Below, one piece after another: positions 8,923 to 17,778 of a stretch of DNA of 64,000 nucleotides. Both the position numbers and the translations under genes were made by a program. How positions within the stretch are numbered: the stretch's first letter is position 1; the number at the start of each line of letters is the position of its first letter. Origin of the DNA: Streptomyces sp. NRRL F-6676. Its GTDB lineage: Bacteria > Actinomycetota > Actinomycetes > Streptomycetales > Streptomycetaceae. The stretch spans positions 108,745-172,744 of the forward strand of contig NZ_KL647084.1 of assembly GCF_000725625.1 (NCBI RefSeq). The letters run 5' to 3'. The notes beneath the pieces are model-generated. The model saw only the letters and a list, made by a program, of their open reading frames with translations. It had not been told where the DNA came from and did not search any database.

Positions 8923-9881
8923 GCGTACGGCAGGACGTCGGGGGAGCCCTTGACCATGGCGAGGCCCGCCACCGCACGCCACTCCGGGGAGTCGGCGGTG
9001 AGCCCCAGCTGCTGACAGGCCCGCAGGGTGTCGAGGAACTCCGCGGTGCTCGCCACCGGCCGCGCGGCGGAGGACTCGGCGTCGAACATCTCGGCCAGCT
9101 CGTCGGCGAGCAGCGGGTCGTAGGCGGCTCCCATGTGCAACTGGGCGACCCGCAGCAGGTGTTCGCGGTCCGGGGGTTCCAGGACCAGCGGGATGCAGCG
9201 GCGCCGGAAGGCGGCGGACAGCTCCCGCTCCTCGTTGCTGGTGATGACCACGAGCGGTGCGTCGATCCCCTCGGCGGCCGTCACCAGGCGGCGGCCGGGG
9301 CCCTCGAAGCGCAGGTTGTTCAGCGGGTCGAGGAGCGCGTCCGGCACGTCCGGGTCGGCCTTGTCGATCTCGTCGATCAGCACCACGGCCGGGCGCCCGC
9401 GCAGCGCCGGGTCCGGCGCGGTGCCGGAATGGGCACCGGAACCGTCGGCGGCGGCGTCGAAGGCCGGGTCGACGGACGGGTCCAGGGCCTTCCACAGCAC
9501 GCCGGGTCGGAAGTACGCCGGCGAGTCGGGGGCGGCCAGCTTCCCCGAGTAGGCGTCGTTCAGCTGCCGGAAGGCCTCCTCGCGCCAGAGCAGGTCGTGC
9601 GGCTCGGTGCGGGCGGTGACGACCTCGGCGTAGTAGCGCAGGCCCATCAGCCGGGCCACGTTGGGCGCGAGCGTGGACTTGCCGGAGCCGGGCGGGCCCA
9701 GCACGAGCAGCGGACGGCCGGTCGCCAGGGCGATGTTGACCGCGAGGACCGTACGCTCGTCGAAGAGGTAGACCTCGTCGTCCGGCCGGGCCACGCCGCG
9801 CGGCGGCAGGAGGGGTAACGGGCTGTCGTGCCGGGTCCCGCCGGGCTCGTCGTCGGGGTCGAAAAGCTTGACGTAGCCCAC
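8919..9881 (-). CDS. MoxR-family AAA+ ATPase
   Basis: 320 residues. I chose GTG at 9881 (VGYVKLFDP) because AGGGGG lies about 7 bases upstream; the open frame continues further but with atypical composition. Walker A is GPPGSGKST (about residue 64), Walker B is VVLIDEIDKAD (about 169), sensor 1 is VVITSNEERELS (about 212), followed by the arginine-finger region FRRRC. The short AAA lid follows. MoxR ATPases act with vWA proteins as chaperone-like remodelling machines, and the vWA gene starts within this gene's stop codon. I infer that it powers the conflict system by loading or remodelling the vWA and propeller proteins. Confidence 0.9.
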   Translation of the reverse strand: MGYVKLFDPDDEPGGTRHDSPLPLLPPRGVARPDDEVYLFDERTVLAVNIALATGRPLLVLGPPGSGKSTLAPNVARLMGLRYYAEVVTARTEPHDLLWREEAFRQLNDAYSGKLAAPDSPAYFRPGVLWKALDPSVDPAFDAAADGSGAHSGTAPDPALRGRPAVVLIDEIDKADPDVPDALLDPLNNLRFEGPGRRLVTAAEGIDAPLVVITSNEERELSAAFRRRCIPLVLEPPDREHLLRVAQLHMGAAYDPLLADELAEMFDAESSAARPVASTAEFLDTLRACQQLGLTADSPEWRAVAGLAMVKGSPDVLPYA

Positions 9882-9942
9882 TGGTTCCCCCTGGTCCCAA
9901 CTGCCGCGAACGCTCCCTCGACGAGGGTAGCCGACACCCCTG

Positions 9943-12294
9943 TCAGTGCTGAAGGTTGCCTCCGCGGGTCCGGCCCGGGCGCACCACCCGTACGCCGGGG
10001 AACACCGCCCCCTGCCTGGGCACACCGCCCGGCCGGGGGGCGGCGTGCGCCCCGGCGCGCGCGGACGGGCGCGCTCCCGGTGACACCAGATCGACCTGGC
10101 TGAGCCACGGCATGTCGTACAGACCCTCCGGTATCGGGCCGTCCGGCCACGGGTCGACGGTGAGGAACATGACCGTGGAGGAGGCGAGGGCCGAGAGGTC
10201 GGTCAGGGCCGGACAGCGCACCACCCGCAGCGCGCGCAGGGAGGGGCAGGCGTCCAGCGGGGGGAGCGCGGTGCGGGCGGGGTCGTCGGCGAGGACCAGG
10301 GTGCGCAGTCCGGGCAGGTGCGGCAGCAGCTCGTCCAGGCCCTCCACCGCTCCCTCGCACCACAGTTCGGGACATCCGGCCCCGGTCAGCGCGCGCAGTT
10401 CCGCGGCCGAGCGGACGACGGCACGCCGCGCCGGGGCGGGCGCCGCCGGCCGTGCCGCCGGCAGCCGGCGGAGCGGCCGGTGGCCGTCGGTCAGGATGCC
10501 GCGCGGCTCCTTGCGGTCCCGCGCGGCCCGCAACTCGGCCAGCAGGTCCTCCAGTTCGGCCGACCCGGAGCGGGCCAGCAGACGTGCGGCGTCCGCGGGT
10601 TCCACGCCGGCGAGGTGGTGGGCCGCCAGGAACGTACGGACCGCCGGGTCGGAGAAGGCGACGGTGTCGGGCCCGGGCTGGTAGAGCGTGCCCGTACGGT
10701 CCGCGAGGGCGGCGAGGAGCCGGTCGGGCGCCGGGGCGGCACCGGCCGCGCGGGTGCCGCGGTCGCGCAGCGCGTCCAGCGCCGTGCGCAGCGGGATGCG
10801 CGCGCCGTCCATGTCCAGGGTGGCGACGGCCAGGCTGCCGCAGGCCGTGCGCAGCACGCTGTCGGGCACCGCCGCCCCGTCCTCCCGGACCGGGGGCACC
10901 CCACCGGGCTCCGGCCGGGCCCGCCGCCACCCGGCGGAGATCCCGGCCCGCAGCAGTTGGTGGCGCGGGACAGGCCCCGGCAGGGCATGCGCGCGGGAGG
11001 CCCGCCAGATCGCCGCGGTGGCCGCCGGGCGCCCGGCGACGCCGGACAGCACCGGGTCCTCGTCCAGCCGCCGTGTCAGCGCGCCCGACAGCTGCCGCTC
11101 GCCGCCGGCGGCGAGGGTGTCGAGCAGGGCGCGGACGCCCGCGGGGGCCAGCGCGCGCAGCCGGACGGTGCGGAACTCCGGGCCCAGCCGCTCCCAGGGC
11201 ACGGTGGCCCCGTTGGTGGCGATGACGCACGGGGCCTGCGGGTGGGCGCGCAGCAGGCGCAGCAGGGACTCCCAGACGGCGGTGCGGTTGCGCGAGGGCA
11301 CCGCGTCGAGGTCGTCGACGGCCACGAAGGCGTGTCCGGCGCGCAGTTGGCGGGCCGCCCAGCCGGCGGGCTCCCGGGCGGCGGCGCCCGGGGCGAGGGC
11401 CGGCACCAGCCCGTCCAGGTCGGGCAGCGCCCCCGAGCGGGCGGAGAGGACGAAGGGGATACGGCAGCCCCAGGGCGCCCGGGCGGCGCCGGCCGTGGTG
11501 TGCGGGACGGCGTCCAGGGCCTGCCCGGCCAGCCGGGCCAGTTCGGTGCTGTGGCCCGCGCCCAGCGGCCCGACCAGGAGCAGCCGCCGGCCCAGTTCGG
11601 GCAGCAGTTCGGCGGGTACGGTCTCGTCCGTGCCGTCGCCCGCCACCAGGGTGCGCGGGATGCGGGGCGCGGGCACGGCCGGCGCCAGGTGCTTGCGGAA
11701 CTCCTCGGTGAACACGGCGTCGTCCACGGCGAGGGCGCGGGGCGGCTCGCCCGCCGACCGGTCCTGGAGCGCGGGCGCCGTCGCACCGCTCCTGACGGCC
11801 TCGTTCATGTGTGCGACGATCGTCGCGAGGACCTCGTCCAGGGCCGCGCGGTACCGCGGCGCCTGCATCGTGAGCAGGGCGAGCCCCAGCGAGCGGTACT
11901 CCGGCGGCTGCCCGGCCGTGAAGACGTCGGCCGCCGCCACCGGTTCCGGCAGCCGTTGCGGGACCGGTTCCCACAGCAGCGGCAGCGCGGTGCGGGGCGC
12001 GGTGCCGGTACGGGCCTGGCCCAGCGTCTGGCGGTGCGCGAGGACCGCCCAGTCCTGGTCGGCGGGGCCCTCGCTGAAGTAGGCGGGGCTGCACAGGGCC
12101 AGCACGACGTCCGCGGTGGCCACGCCGGGCGACTCGGCGGGCGGCGTGTGCCGCGCGTCCTGCGGGGCCGGCGCCGGGACACGGGTGAACCGCGGGCCCT
12201 TGGAGGCGTCCAGCCGTCTGCGCAGCTCGTACAGGAAACGGGCGACCCAGGCCTCGTCCCGGCCGCGCAAATAGCTGACGGCATAGCGGTACAC
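9943..12294 (-). CDS. TIR-like (FxsC-type) STAND NTPase with altered Walker A and LRR-like tail
   Basis: About 783 residues from GTG at 12294. GTGs at 12300 and 12303 are also possible behind the same GGGGGA. Residues about 1-170 are TIR-like (YAVSYLRGRDEAWVARFLYELRRR, VVLALCSPAYFSEGP, LPLLWEPVP), close in pattern to the TIR-like FxsC family. An NTPase domain follows with GPLGAGHST at about residue 240, where Walker A should have Lys before Ser/Thr but has His. Walker B is FVAVDDLDAV (about 323). A winged-helix/helical segment follows, and then leucine-rich-repeat-like strands (LPGLRTLVLADD, CPSLRALRVVRC, about residues 630-720). It is first in the leftward operon, 61 bp before MoxR. The His substitution suggests nucleotide binding without normal hydrolysis. 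Confidence 0.7.
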   Translation of the reverse strand: MYRYAVSYLRGRDEAWVARFLYELRRRLDASKGPRFTRVPAPAPQDARHTPPAESPGVATADVVLALCSPAYFSEGPADQDWAVLAHRQTLGQARTGTAPRTALPLLWEPVPQRLPEPVAAADVFTAGQPPEYRSLGLALLTMQAPRYRAALDEVLATIVAHMNEAVRSGATAPALQDRSAGEPPRALAVDDAVFTEEFRKHLAPAVPAPRIPRTLVAGDGTDETVPAELLPELGRRLLLVGPLGAGHSTELARLAGQALDAVPHTTAGAARAPWGCRIPFVLSARSGALPDLDGLVPALAPGAAAREPAGWAARQLRAGHAFVAVDDLDAVPSRNRTAVWESLLRLLRAHPQAPCVIATNGATVPWERLGPEFRTVRLRALAPAGVRALLDTLAAGGERQLSGALTRRLDEDPVLSGVAGRPAATAAIWRASRAHALPGPVPRHQLLRAGISAGWRRARPEPGGVPPVREDGAAVPDSVLRTACGSLAVATLDMDGARIPLRTALDALRDRGTRAAGAAPAPDRLLAALADRTGTLYQPGPDTVAFSDPAVRTFLAAHHLAGVEPADAARLLARSGSAELEDLLAELRAARDRKEPRGILTDGHRPLRRLPAARPAAPAPARRAVVRSAAELRALTGAGCPELWCEGAVEGLDELLPHLPGLRTLVLADDPARTALPPLDACPSLRALRVVRCPALTDLSALASSTVMFLTVDPWPDGPIPEGLYDMPWLSQVDLVSPGARPSARAGAHAAPRPGGVPRQGAVFPGVRVVRPGRTRGGNLQH

Positions 12295-12422
12295 GGACAC
12301 CACTTCCCCCGTAGATCGGCAGGCGCACCGGCTTCTCGTCCCAGTCTGGCACTGCGGCGGGCGACGGGCGTGGCAGAATCCGGCGCAGCACAACTGATGG
12401 CCCGTCAGGGCCGCTCGAAGAA

Positions 12423-13553
12423 ATGTACGGTGCCATGCTCGATGTGTCCGAAGGGGCGGCGCCGCCCCTGGGGAAGAAACAGGAGAACCTCCTCGCCGCG
12501 ATCCTGCGGGGGGTTCCGGTCCTGGGACACGACAACGAGGCCAGACCACTGGCCGAGGGGGAGGCCCGGCGCCTGCTGCGCGACACCCCCGGCCCCGCCC
12601 TCGCCCCGTCGGCCGAGGAGACCGCCGAGCTCAACCGGACCAGGCCACGGGTGCTGAACGCGGTGATCGGCCCGGAGGCCCGGCGCACCGGCTACGTCCA
12701 GGGCCTGCCCCGGCACGGCGTGCGGCCGCTGCTGCGGGCGGCTAGCGCGGCGGCCCGCGCCCCGCTGGTCCTGCGGGTGGTCTACGGCGCCAGCACGCAG
12801 GTCCCGCTGCGGGCGCTGAGCTACGTGCTGCCGGCCGTCCGCATGGCCGCGCGGCTCGCCGCCGGCGGCCACCGCGGCTGCCATGTCCAGGTGGTCCTCG
12901 CAGGCACCCTGGGCGGCCGGCTCAACGCGCTCGCCGAGGAGACCGTCGCCGAGCAGACCGCACTGCTCGGCCACTGCCTGCAACGGCTGCTGTCCTTCGT
13001 GGGCCCGGTCGACCACAGCGTCTACGGCACCTCGGCGCCGCCCCCGGTACTGGGCGCGCTCACCGACCTCGTGGACGCGCTCCCGCCCGACCGGCGCGCC
13101 CTCGTCCTCGACCGGCTGGACGGCAAGGGCGGCGCCGTCCACGCGGACCAGACCCTGCGGTACGCGGCGGCGCACGTCCTGGTGCACGACCGCCCGCACG
13201 GCCGGGCACCCGTACCGCTCACCCTGACGCACGGCACCCCCGCCCCCGCCGACCCCGCGGTGATCGACGTCGGCAGCCTCCAGGAACGCCACTTCCACGA
13301 CGTACGCCGCTGGTTCGCGCGCTCCACCGGGGCCGAGGACCCCGGCGCGCTGGTCCTCACCCGCCACTCCGTGCCGCCGTACACCATGGCCCGGGGCGGC
13401 GACCTCGCGCTGCGCGACTTCCTCGACGGCCGGGACCACGAGGGCGACCCCCTCGCCGCGGCGGCCCGGCACGACCTGCGCCACCTGTGGGACCTGCTCC
13501 CGCCGGGCCCCCTGCGCCAGCTCCTCGACGCCCCCGTGGGCGCCGCCCGCTGA
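12423..13553 (+). CDS. Hypothetical protein divergent from the vWA-MoxR operon
   Basis: 376 residues from ATG 12423; ATG 12435 is an alternative, and neither has a strong ribosome site. I do not recognise the family. The protein shows no signal peptide or membrane segment. A Rossmann-like alternation (LVLRVVYGASTQVPLRALSYVLPAVRMA then CHVQVVLAGTLGGRLN) is visible near residues 115-165, and a conserved-looking segment (VDHSVYGTSAPPPVLGALTDLVDALP) follows. The gene shares a 128-bp divergent intergenic region with the TIR-STAND gene. It could be an extra component or regulator of the conflict system, but nothing in the sequence proves that. Codon use matches its neighbours. Confidence 0.7.
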   Translation: MYGAMLDVSEGAAPPLGKKQENLLAAILRGVPVLGHDNEARPLAEGEARRLLRDTPGPALAPSAEETAELNRTRPRVLNAVIGPEARRTGYVQGLPRHGVRPLLRAASAAARAPLVLRVVYGASTQVPLRALSYVLPAVRMAARLAAGGHRGCHVQVVLAGTLGGRLNALAEETVAEQTALLGHCLQRLLSFVGPVDHSVYGTSAPPPVLGALTDLVDALPPDRRALVLDRLDGKGGAVHADQTLRYAAAHVLVHDRPHGRAPVPLTLTHGTPAPADPAVIDVGSLQERHFHDVRRWFARSTGAEDPGALVLTRHSVPPYTMARGGDLALRDFLDGRDHEGDPLAAAARHDLRHLWDLLPPGPLRQLLDAPVGAAR

Positions 13554-13681
13554 CCGGGCCCGCGCCCCCTCCGGGGCGCCCACCTGGGGGAATGGAACCC
13601 CCGTTCCGGGGCAGTCGGCCCGGCGGCGCGGTCGCACACCGGCCGCGCGCCCCGCACAGCCGACACCCCACGGAGGTCACG

Positions 13682-14029
13682 GTGACAGAAGGCATCTGGC
13701 GGTACGCCCCCACGGCCGGACACACCCCGGACGACGATCTGACCGGCTACCGCGTCGAGGCGACCGACGGCCACATCGGCAAGGTCGACAAGCACTCCGC
13801 CGACGTCGGCTCGCAATACCTCGTGGTCGACACCGGCGTCTGGATCTTCGGGAAGAAGGTGCTGCTGCCCGCGGGCGTGGTCACCCGCATCCGCAACGAG
13901 GACCGCACCGTGCACGTCGGCCGCACCAAGGAGCAGATCAAGGCCGCCCCCGAGTTCGACGAGGACAGGCACCTCGGCGACCCCCGCTACCGCGACCAGC
14001 TCGGGGGCCACTACGGCTCCGGCCACTGA
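13682..14029 (+). CDS. PRC-barrel domain protein
   Basis: 115 residues from GTG 13682, with GGAGG 7 bases upstream (ACGGAGGTCACG). After WRYAPTAG the segment LTGYRVEATDGHIGKVDKHS...YLVVDTGVWIFGKKVLLPAGVVTRI is a full PRC-barrel beta domain, followed by a charged tail. Single-domain PRC-barrel proteins of this size are common in Streptomyces and are often linked to stress or RNA/protein interaction, but their molecular role is not established. The gene stands alone, with GC-rich spacers on both sides. Confidence 0.85.
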   Translation: MTEGIWRYAPTAGHTPDDDLTGYRVEATDGHIGKVDKHSADVGSQYLVVDTGVWIFGKKVLLPAGVVTRIRNEDRTVHVGRTKEQIKAAPEFDEDRHLGDPRYRDQLGGHYGSGH

Positions 14030-14121
14030 GCCGGGGCCCGGGGCCCGGGGCGGGCGGGTGACCCCGGCCCCCGGCCGGGGCCGACAGGACGCCGCGGCAC
14101 GGCGGAGGGAGACTGGTACGC

Positions 14122-14667
14122 ATGGGCGCCACCGCACTCGTCGTCATCGACATGATCAACACCTACGATCACGACGACGCCGACCTGCTCCTGCCGTCGG
14201 TGAAGACGGTGGTGCCGGTCGTCGCCGGACTGCTCGACCGGGCCCGCGCCGCCGGTGCGCCCGTGATCTACGTCAACGACAACTTCGGCGAGTGGCGCTC
14301 GCACCACGGCGAGCTCCTCGACAAGGCGCTGGCCGGGGCGCACGCCGACCTCGTCGAGCCGGTGCGGCCCGACGACGCGTCGCTCTTCGTCGTCAAGGCC
14401 CGCCACTCGATCTTCTTCGAGACCCCGCTCGGCTATCTGCTGAGCCAGCAGGGCATCGACCGGCTCGTGCTGTGCGGACAGGTCACCGAGCAGTGCGTGC
14501 TGTATTCGGCGCTGGACGCGCACATCCGTCATCTGGAGGTGGTCGTTCCGCGTGACGCGGTCGCCCACATCCACGACGACCTCGCGCGGGCCGCGCTGCG
14601 GATGATGGAGCGGAACATGGGGGCGGAGGTGTGCGAGAGCGCGGAGCTGTGGGGCGAGGAGTCGTGA
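14122..14667 (+). CDS. Isochorismatase-like cysteine hydrolase
   Basis: 181 residues, ATG 14122, preceded by GGAGGGAG. The cysteine-hydrolase triad is visible: Asp in VVIDMIN (residue 10), Lys in FVVKARHS (about 93), and Cys in GQVTEQCVLYSA (about 123). The family hydrolyses small amides or enol ethers such as nicotinamide or isochorismate. The substrate here cannot be read from the sequence. The gene ends at a strong convergent hairpin shared with the mannosidase gene, so it is probably a single-gene unit. Confidence 0.88.
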   Translation: MGATALVVIDMINTYDHDDADLLLPSVKTVVPVVAGLLDRARAAGAPVIYVNDNFGEWRSHHGELLDKALAGAHADLVEPVRPDDASLFVVKARHSIFFETPLGYLLSQQGIDRLVLCGQVTEQCVLYSALDAHIRHLEVVVPRDAVAHIHDDLARAALRMMERNMGAEVCESAELWGEES

Positions 14668-14668
14668 C

Positions 14669-14714
14669 GGGGCGCGGTCCCCGCCTCCCCCGAGGGGTGC
14701 GGGGACCGCGCCCC
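14669..14714. terminator. Bidirectional terminator between cysteine hydrolase and GH38 genes
   Basis: A perfect 16-bp stem (14669-14684 with 14699-14714) has a 14-nt loop. It starts 2 bases after one stop codon and ends 4 bases before the stop of the converging GH38 gene, so it can terminate both transcripts. Confidence 0.8.
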
Positions 14715-14718
14715 CCTC

Positions 14719-17700
14719 TCACGCCCGCTTCAGCCGCAGCGTCACCAGCTCGAACGGGCCCAGCGGCAGGGTGATCCGGCCGTTCTCCGTCCGGGGCGCC
14801 GGGGCGTCCGGCAGCGCGCGCTCCAGCAGGTCCGTGACCGTCACCGACGCCACCTCGAAGCCCGTGGTGAGCGTCGCCGACGTGCGGCCGCCGTGGGCCT
14901 CGTGGAAGCGGACCACCACGTCACCGCTGCCGTCGTCGGCCAGCTTGACCGCGGTGACGACCACCGCGTCCTGTGCGACCGACACCAGCGGCGCCACCGC
15001 GCCCGCGCCCGTCACCCGCCGCTCCGGCAGGTTGACCCGCCAGCCCTCGCGCACCGCGTCCCCGATCTCCGCGCCCGGCACCAGGGCGTGCCGGAAGCGG
15101 TGCACGCCCTGGTCGGTCTCCGGGTCGGGGAAGCGCGGGGCGCGCAGCAGCGACACGCGGACCGTGGTGGTGGCACCGCGCCCGCCGTCCTGCCGCACGG
15201 CCCGGGTCACGTCGTGCCCGTACGTCGAGTCGGTGACGACCGCCACGCCCCACCCGGGCTCCGCCACGTGCACGAACCGGTGGTTGCACGCCTCGAACTT
15301 GGCCGCCTCCCAGCTGGTGTTGGTGTGCGTCGGCCGGTGGAAGTGCCCGAACTGTGTCTCCGACGCGTACCGTTCGGCGTGCACGTCGAGCGGGAAGGCC
15401 AGCTTGAGGAACTTCTCCGTCTCGTGCCAGTCCACCTCCGTGTCCACCACCAGGCGCCGCTCGCCCGGCGCCAGCGACAGCACCTGCACGACCCGGGAGC
15501 CCCCGAAGGACCGTACGACCCGCACGGACGCCCCGTCCTCGCCCGCGCGCACCTCCTCCGCCTCGGTCAGGTCGGTGACCGTGTTGCGGTAGAACTCGTC
15601 CACGTCCCACGCGTCCCACATGTTGGGGAAGTCGGGGTGCAGTTGCAGCAGGTTGGCCGGCCGGCCCGGGGCGACCGCCTCCCGGCCCGCCGCCAGGTCG
15701 TACACGGAGGGCACCAGGCCGCGCGCGTCCACCTCGATCCGCAGCAGCCCGTTGTCCAGCACGAACCCGCCCTCGGCGCGCGGCTGAAGCGCCGTGGTCC
15801 CGTCGGCGGTGACCGCGCCTGCGCCGCCCGCCGGAATGCCGTGGCGGGCGTGCGGGGCCGCGTTGAACACCAGCTCCGCGTCACCGCTGCCGGCCAGCGC
15901 CGTCTGCGCCGCCTCGACGATCGCGGTCAGCTCGCGCTCCAGCCGCTCGTACGTGGCACGTGCCTCGCGGTGCACCCAGGCGATGGACGAGCCGGGCAGG
16001 ATGTCGTGGAACTGGTGCAGCAGCACCGTCTTCCAGATCCGGTCCAACTCCTCGTACGGGTAGGCGAACCCGGTGCGCACGGCCGCCGTCGCCGCCCACA
16101 GCTCCGCCTCGCGCAGCAGGTGCTCGCTGCGCCGGTTGCCCTGCTTGGTGCGCGCCTGGCTGGTGAGCGTCGCCCGGTGCAGCTCCAGGTACAGCTCGCC
16201 CACCCACACCGGAGGTTCGGGATACTCGGCCTCCGCCTTGCGGAAGAACGCCTCCGGCGTCTCCCAGGCGACGGTCGCCGAACCCTCCAGGTTCCGCATC
16301 CGGGCCGCCTTGGCCACCATCTCCCGGGTGGTGCCGCCGCCCCCGTCGCCCCAGCCGGTCGGCGCGAGCGAGTGCCGGGCGACGCCCTTGTCCTTGAAGT
16401 TGCGGGCCGCGTGCGCGATCTCGCGGCCCTGCATCGAGCAGTTGTAGGTGTCGACGGGCGGGAAGTGCGTGAAGATCCGTGTGCCGTCGATGCCCTCCCA
16501 CTGGAAGGTGTGGTGGGGGAACTTGTTCGTCTGCGACCAGGAGATCTTCTGCGTGAGGAGCCACTTCGACCCGGCCGCCTTGATGATCTGCGGCAGCCCG
16601 GCGGCGAAGCCGAAGGTGTCCGGCAGCCACGCCTCCTCGTTCTCGATGCCGAACTCGTCGAGGAAGAACCGCTTGCCGTGCACGAACTGCCGGGCCATCG
16701 CCTCCGAACCGGGCATGTTGGTGTCCGACTCCACCCACATCCCGCCGGCCGGCACGAACCGGCCGTCCGCCACCGCCTTCTTCACCCGCGCCCACACCTC
16801 GGGCCGGTGCTCCTTCACCCAGGCCCACTGCTGCGCCTGCGACATGGCGAAGACGAAGTCCGGCTCCTCCTCCAGGAGCGAGGTCATGTTGGCCGTCGTA
16901 CGGGCCACCTTGCGCACCGTCTCGCGCAGCGGCCACAGCCACGCCGAGTCGATGTGCGCGTGGCCGACCGCGCTGATCCGGTGCGCGGAGGGCACGGCGG
17001 GGGAGGAGAGCACCCCGGTGAGCCGCTCCCGGGCCCGCCCGGCCGTGCCGTTCACGTCCTGGAGGTCGACGGCGTCCAAGGCGCGCTCGATCGCGCGCAG
17101 GATGTCCCACCGGCGGGCGGACTCCACCGGCAGCTCGGCCATCAGCTCGCCGAGCACCTCCAGGTCGAGCACCAGCTGCCACACCGTCTCGTCGAAGACG
17201 GCGAGGTCCATCCGGGTCAGCGTGTACTGCGGCTCGCTGCCCGCCGTCTCCTTGTCGCCGAGCTGCGTGGGCAGGAAGGGGTGGTAGTCGAGGATGACGG
17301 GGTTGGAGGCGGCCTCGACATGCAGGCGCACCTCCTCGCCGCCGGCGACGGGCGCGCCGACGCGCACCCACTGGTTGCGCGGGTTGAGGCCCTTCACCGG
17401 GGTGCCGTCGGGCCGGTACACCAGGCCCTCGCACTGGAAGCCGGGCATGTTCTCGTCGAAGCCGAGGTCGAGCAGGGCCTCCACGGTCCGCCCGGCCCAC
17501 GCCTCGGGGACGGTGCCCGTCACCCGGAACCAGCTGGTGCCCCAGGGCGCCCCCCAGCGGGCGCCCACCTCGATCGGCTCCGGCTCGGCGGCGAGCCCTT
17601 CGGCCACCGGTACCGGCTCGCCGGGCGCGTGCCACACCGCCACCTGGAGCGGGACGGACTCGGGGTACACGGCGGGACGGATGCGTTCCTCGAGGACGCG

Positions 17701-17739
17701 CTTGAGGCGGGCTTCCACGAGGCTGCGGTCGTCATGCAT
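14719..17739 (-). CDS. GH38 alpha-mannosidase
   Basis: 1,006 residues, ATG 17739 with GGAGAG upstream. No signal peptide is visible, so it is cytoplasmic. The GH38 catalytic domain shows the zinc motif GHAHIDSAWLWPLRET (about residue 261), the nucleophile Asp in EEAWLPDTFGFAAGLPQI (about 374), and a second metal-site region further on, followed by the large C-terminal beta domains (FGHFHRPTHTNTSWE). The enzyme removes alpha-linked mannose from oligomannose chains. It is the last gene of the leftward locus, 39 bp behind the ENGase. The natural reading is that it trims imported high-mannose oligosaccharides that the exported ENGase releases. Confidence 0.92.
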   Translation of the reverse strand: MHDDRSLVEARLKRVLEERIRPAVYPESVPLQVAVWHAPGEPVPVAEGLAAEPEPIEVGARWGAPWGTSWFRVTGTVPEAWAGRTVEALLDLGFDENMPGFQCEGLVYRPDGTPVKGLNPRNQWVRVGAPVAGGEEVRLHVEAASNPVILDYHPFLPTQLGDKETAGSEPQYTLTRMDLAVFDETVWQLVLDLEVLGELMAELPVESARRWDILRAIERALDAVDLQDVNGTAGRARERLTGVLSSPAVPSAHRISAVGHAHIDSAWLWPLRETVRKVARTTANMTSLLEEEPDFVFAMSQAQQWAWVKEHRPEVWARVKKAVADGRFVPAGGMWVESDTNMPGSEAMARQFVHGKRFFLDEFGIENEEAWLPDTFGFAAGLPQIIKAAGSKWLLTQKISWSQTNKFPHHTFQWEGIDGTRIFTHFPPVDTYNCSMQGREIAHAARNFKDKGVARHSLAPTGWGDGGGGTTREMVAKAARMRNLEGSATVAWETPEAFFRKAEAEYPEPPVWVGELYLELHRATLTSQARTKQGNRRSEHLLREAELWAATAAVRTGFAYPYEELDRIWKTVLLHQFHDILPGSSIAWVHREARATYERLERELTAIVEAAQTALAGSGDAELVFNAAPHARHGIPAGGAGAVTADGTTALQPRAEGGFVLDNGLLRIEVDARGLVPSVYDLAAGREAVAPGRPANLLQLHPDFPNMWDAWDVDEFYRNTVTDLTEAEEVRAGEDGASVRVVRSFGGSRVVQVLSLAPGERRLVVDTEVDWHETEKFLKLAFPLDVHAERYASETQFGHFHRPTHTNTSWEAAKFEACNHRFVHVAEPGWGVAVVTDSTYGHDVTRAVRQDGGRGATTTVRVSLLRAPRFPDPETDQGVHRFRHALVPGAEIGDAVREGWRVNLPERRVTGAGAVAPLVSVAQDAVVVTAVKLADDGSGDVVVRFHEAHGGRTSATLTTGFEVASVTVTDLLERALPDAPAPRTENGRITLPLGPFELVTLRLKRA

Positions 17740-17778
17740 GCGTGTTGCTCTCCATGGGTCTGGACAAACAAGTGCGGG

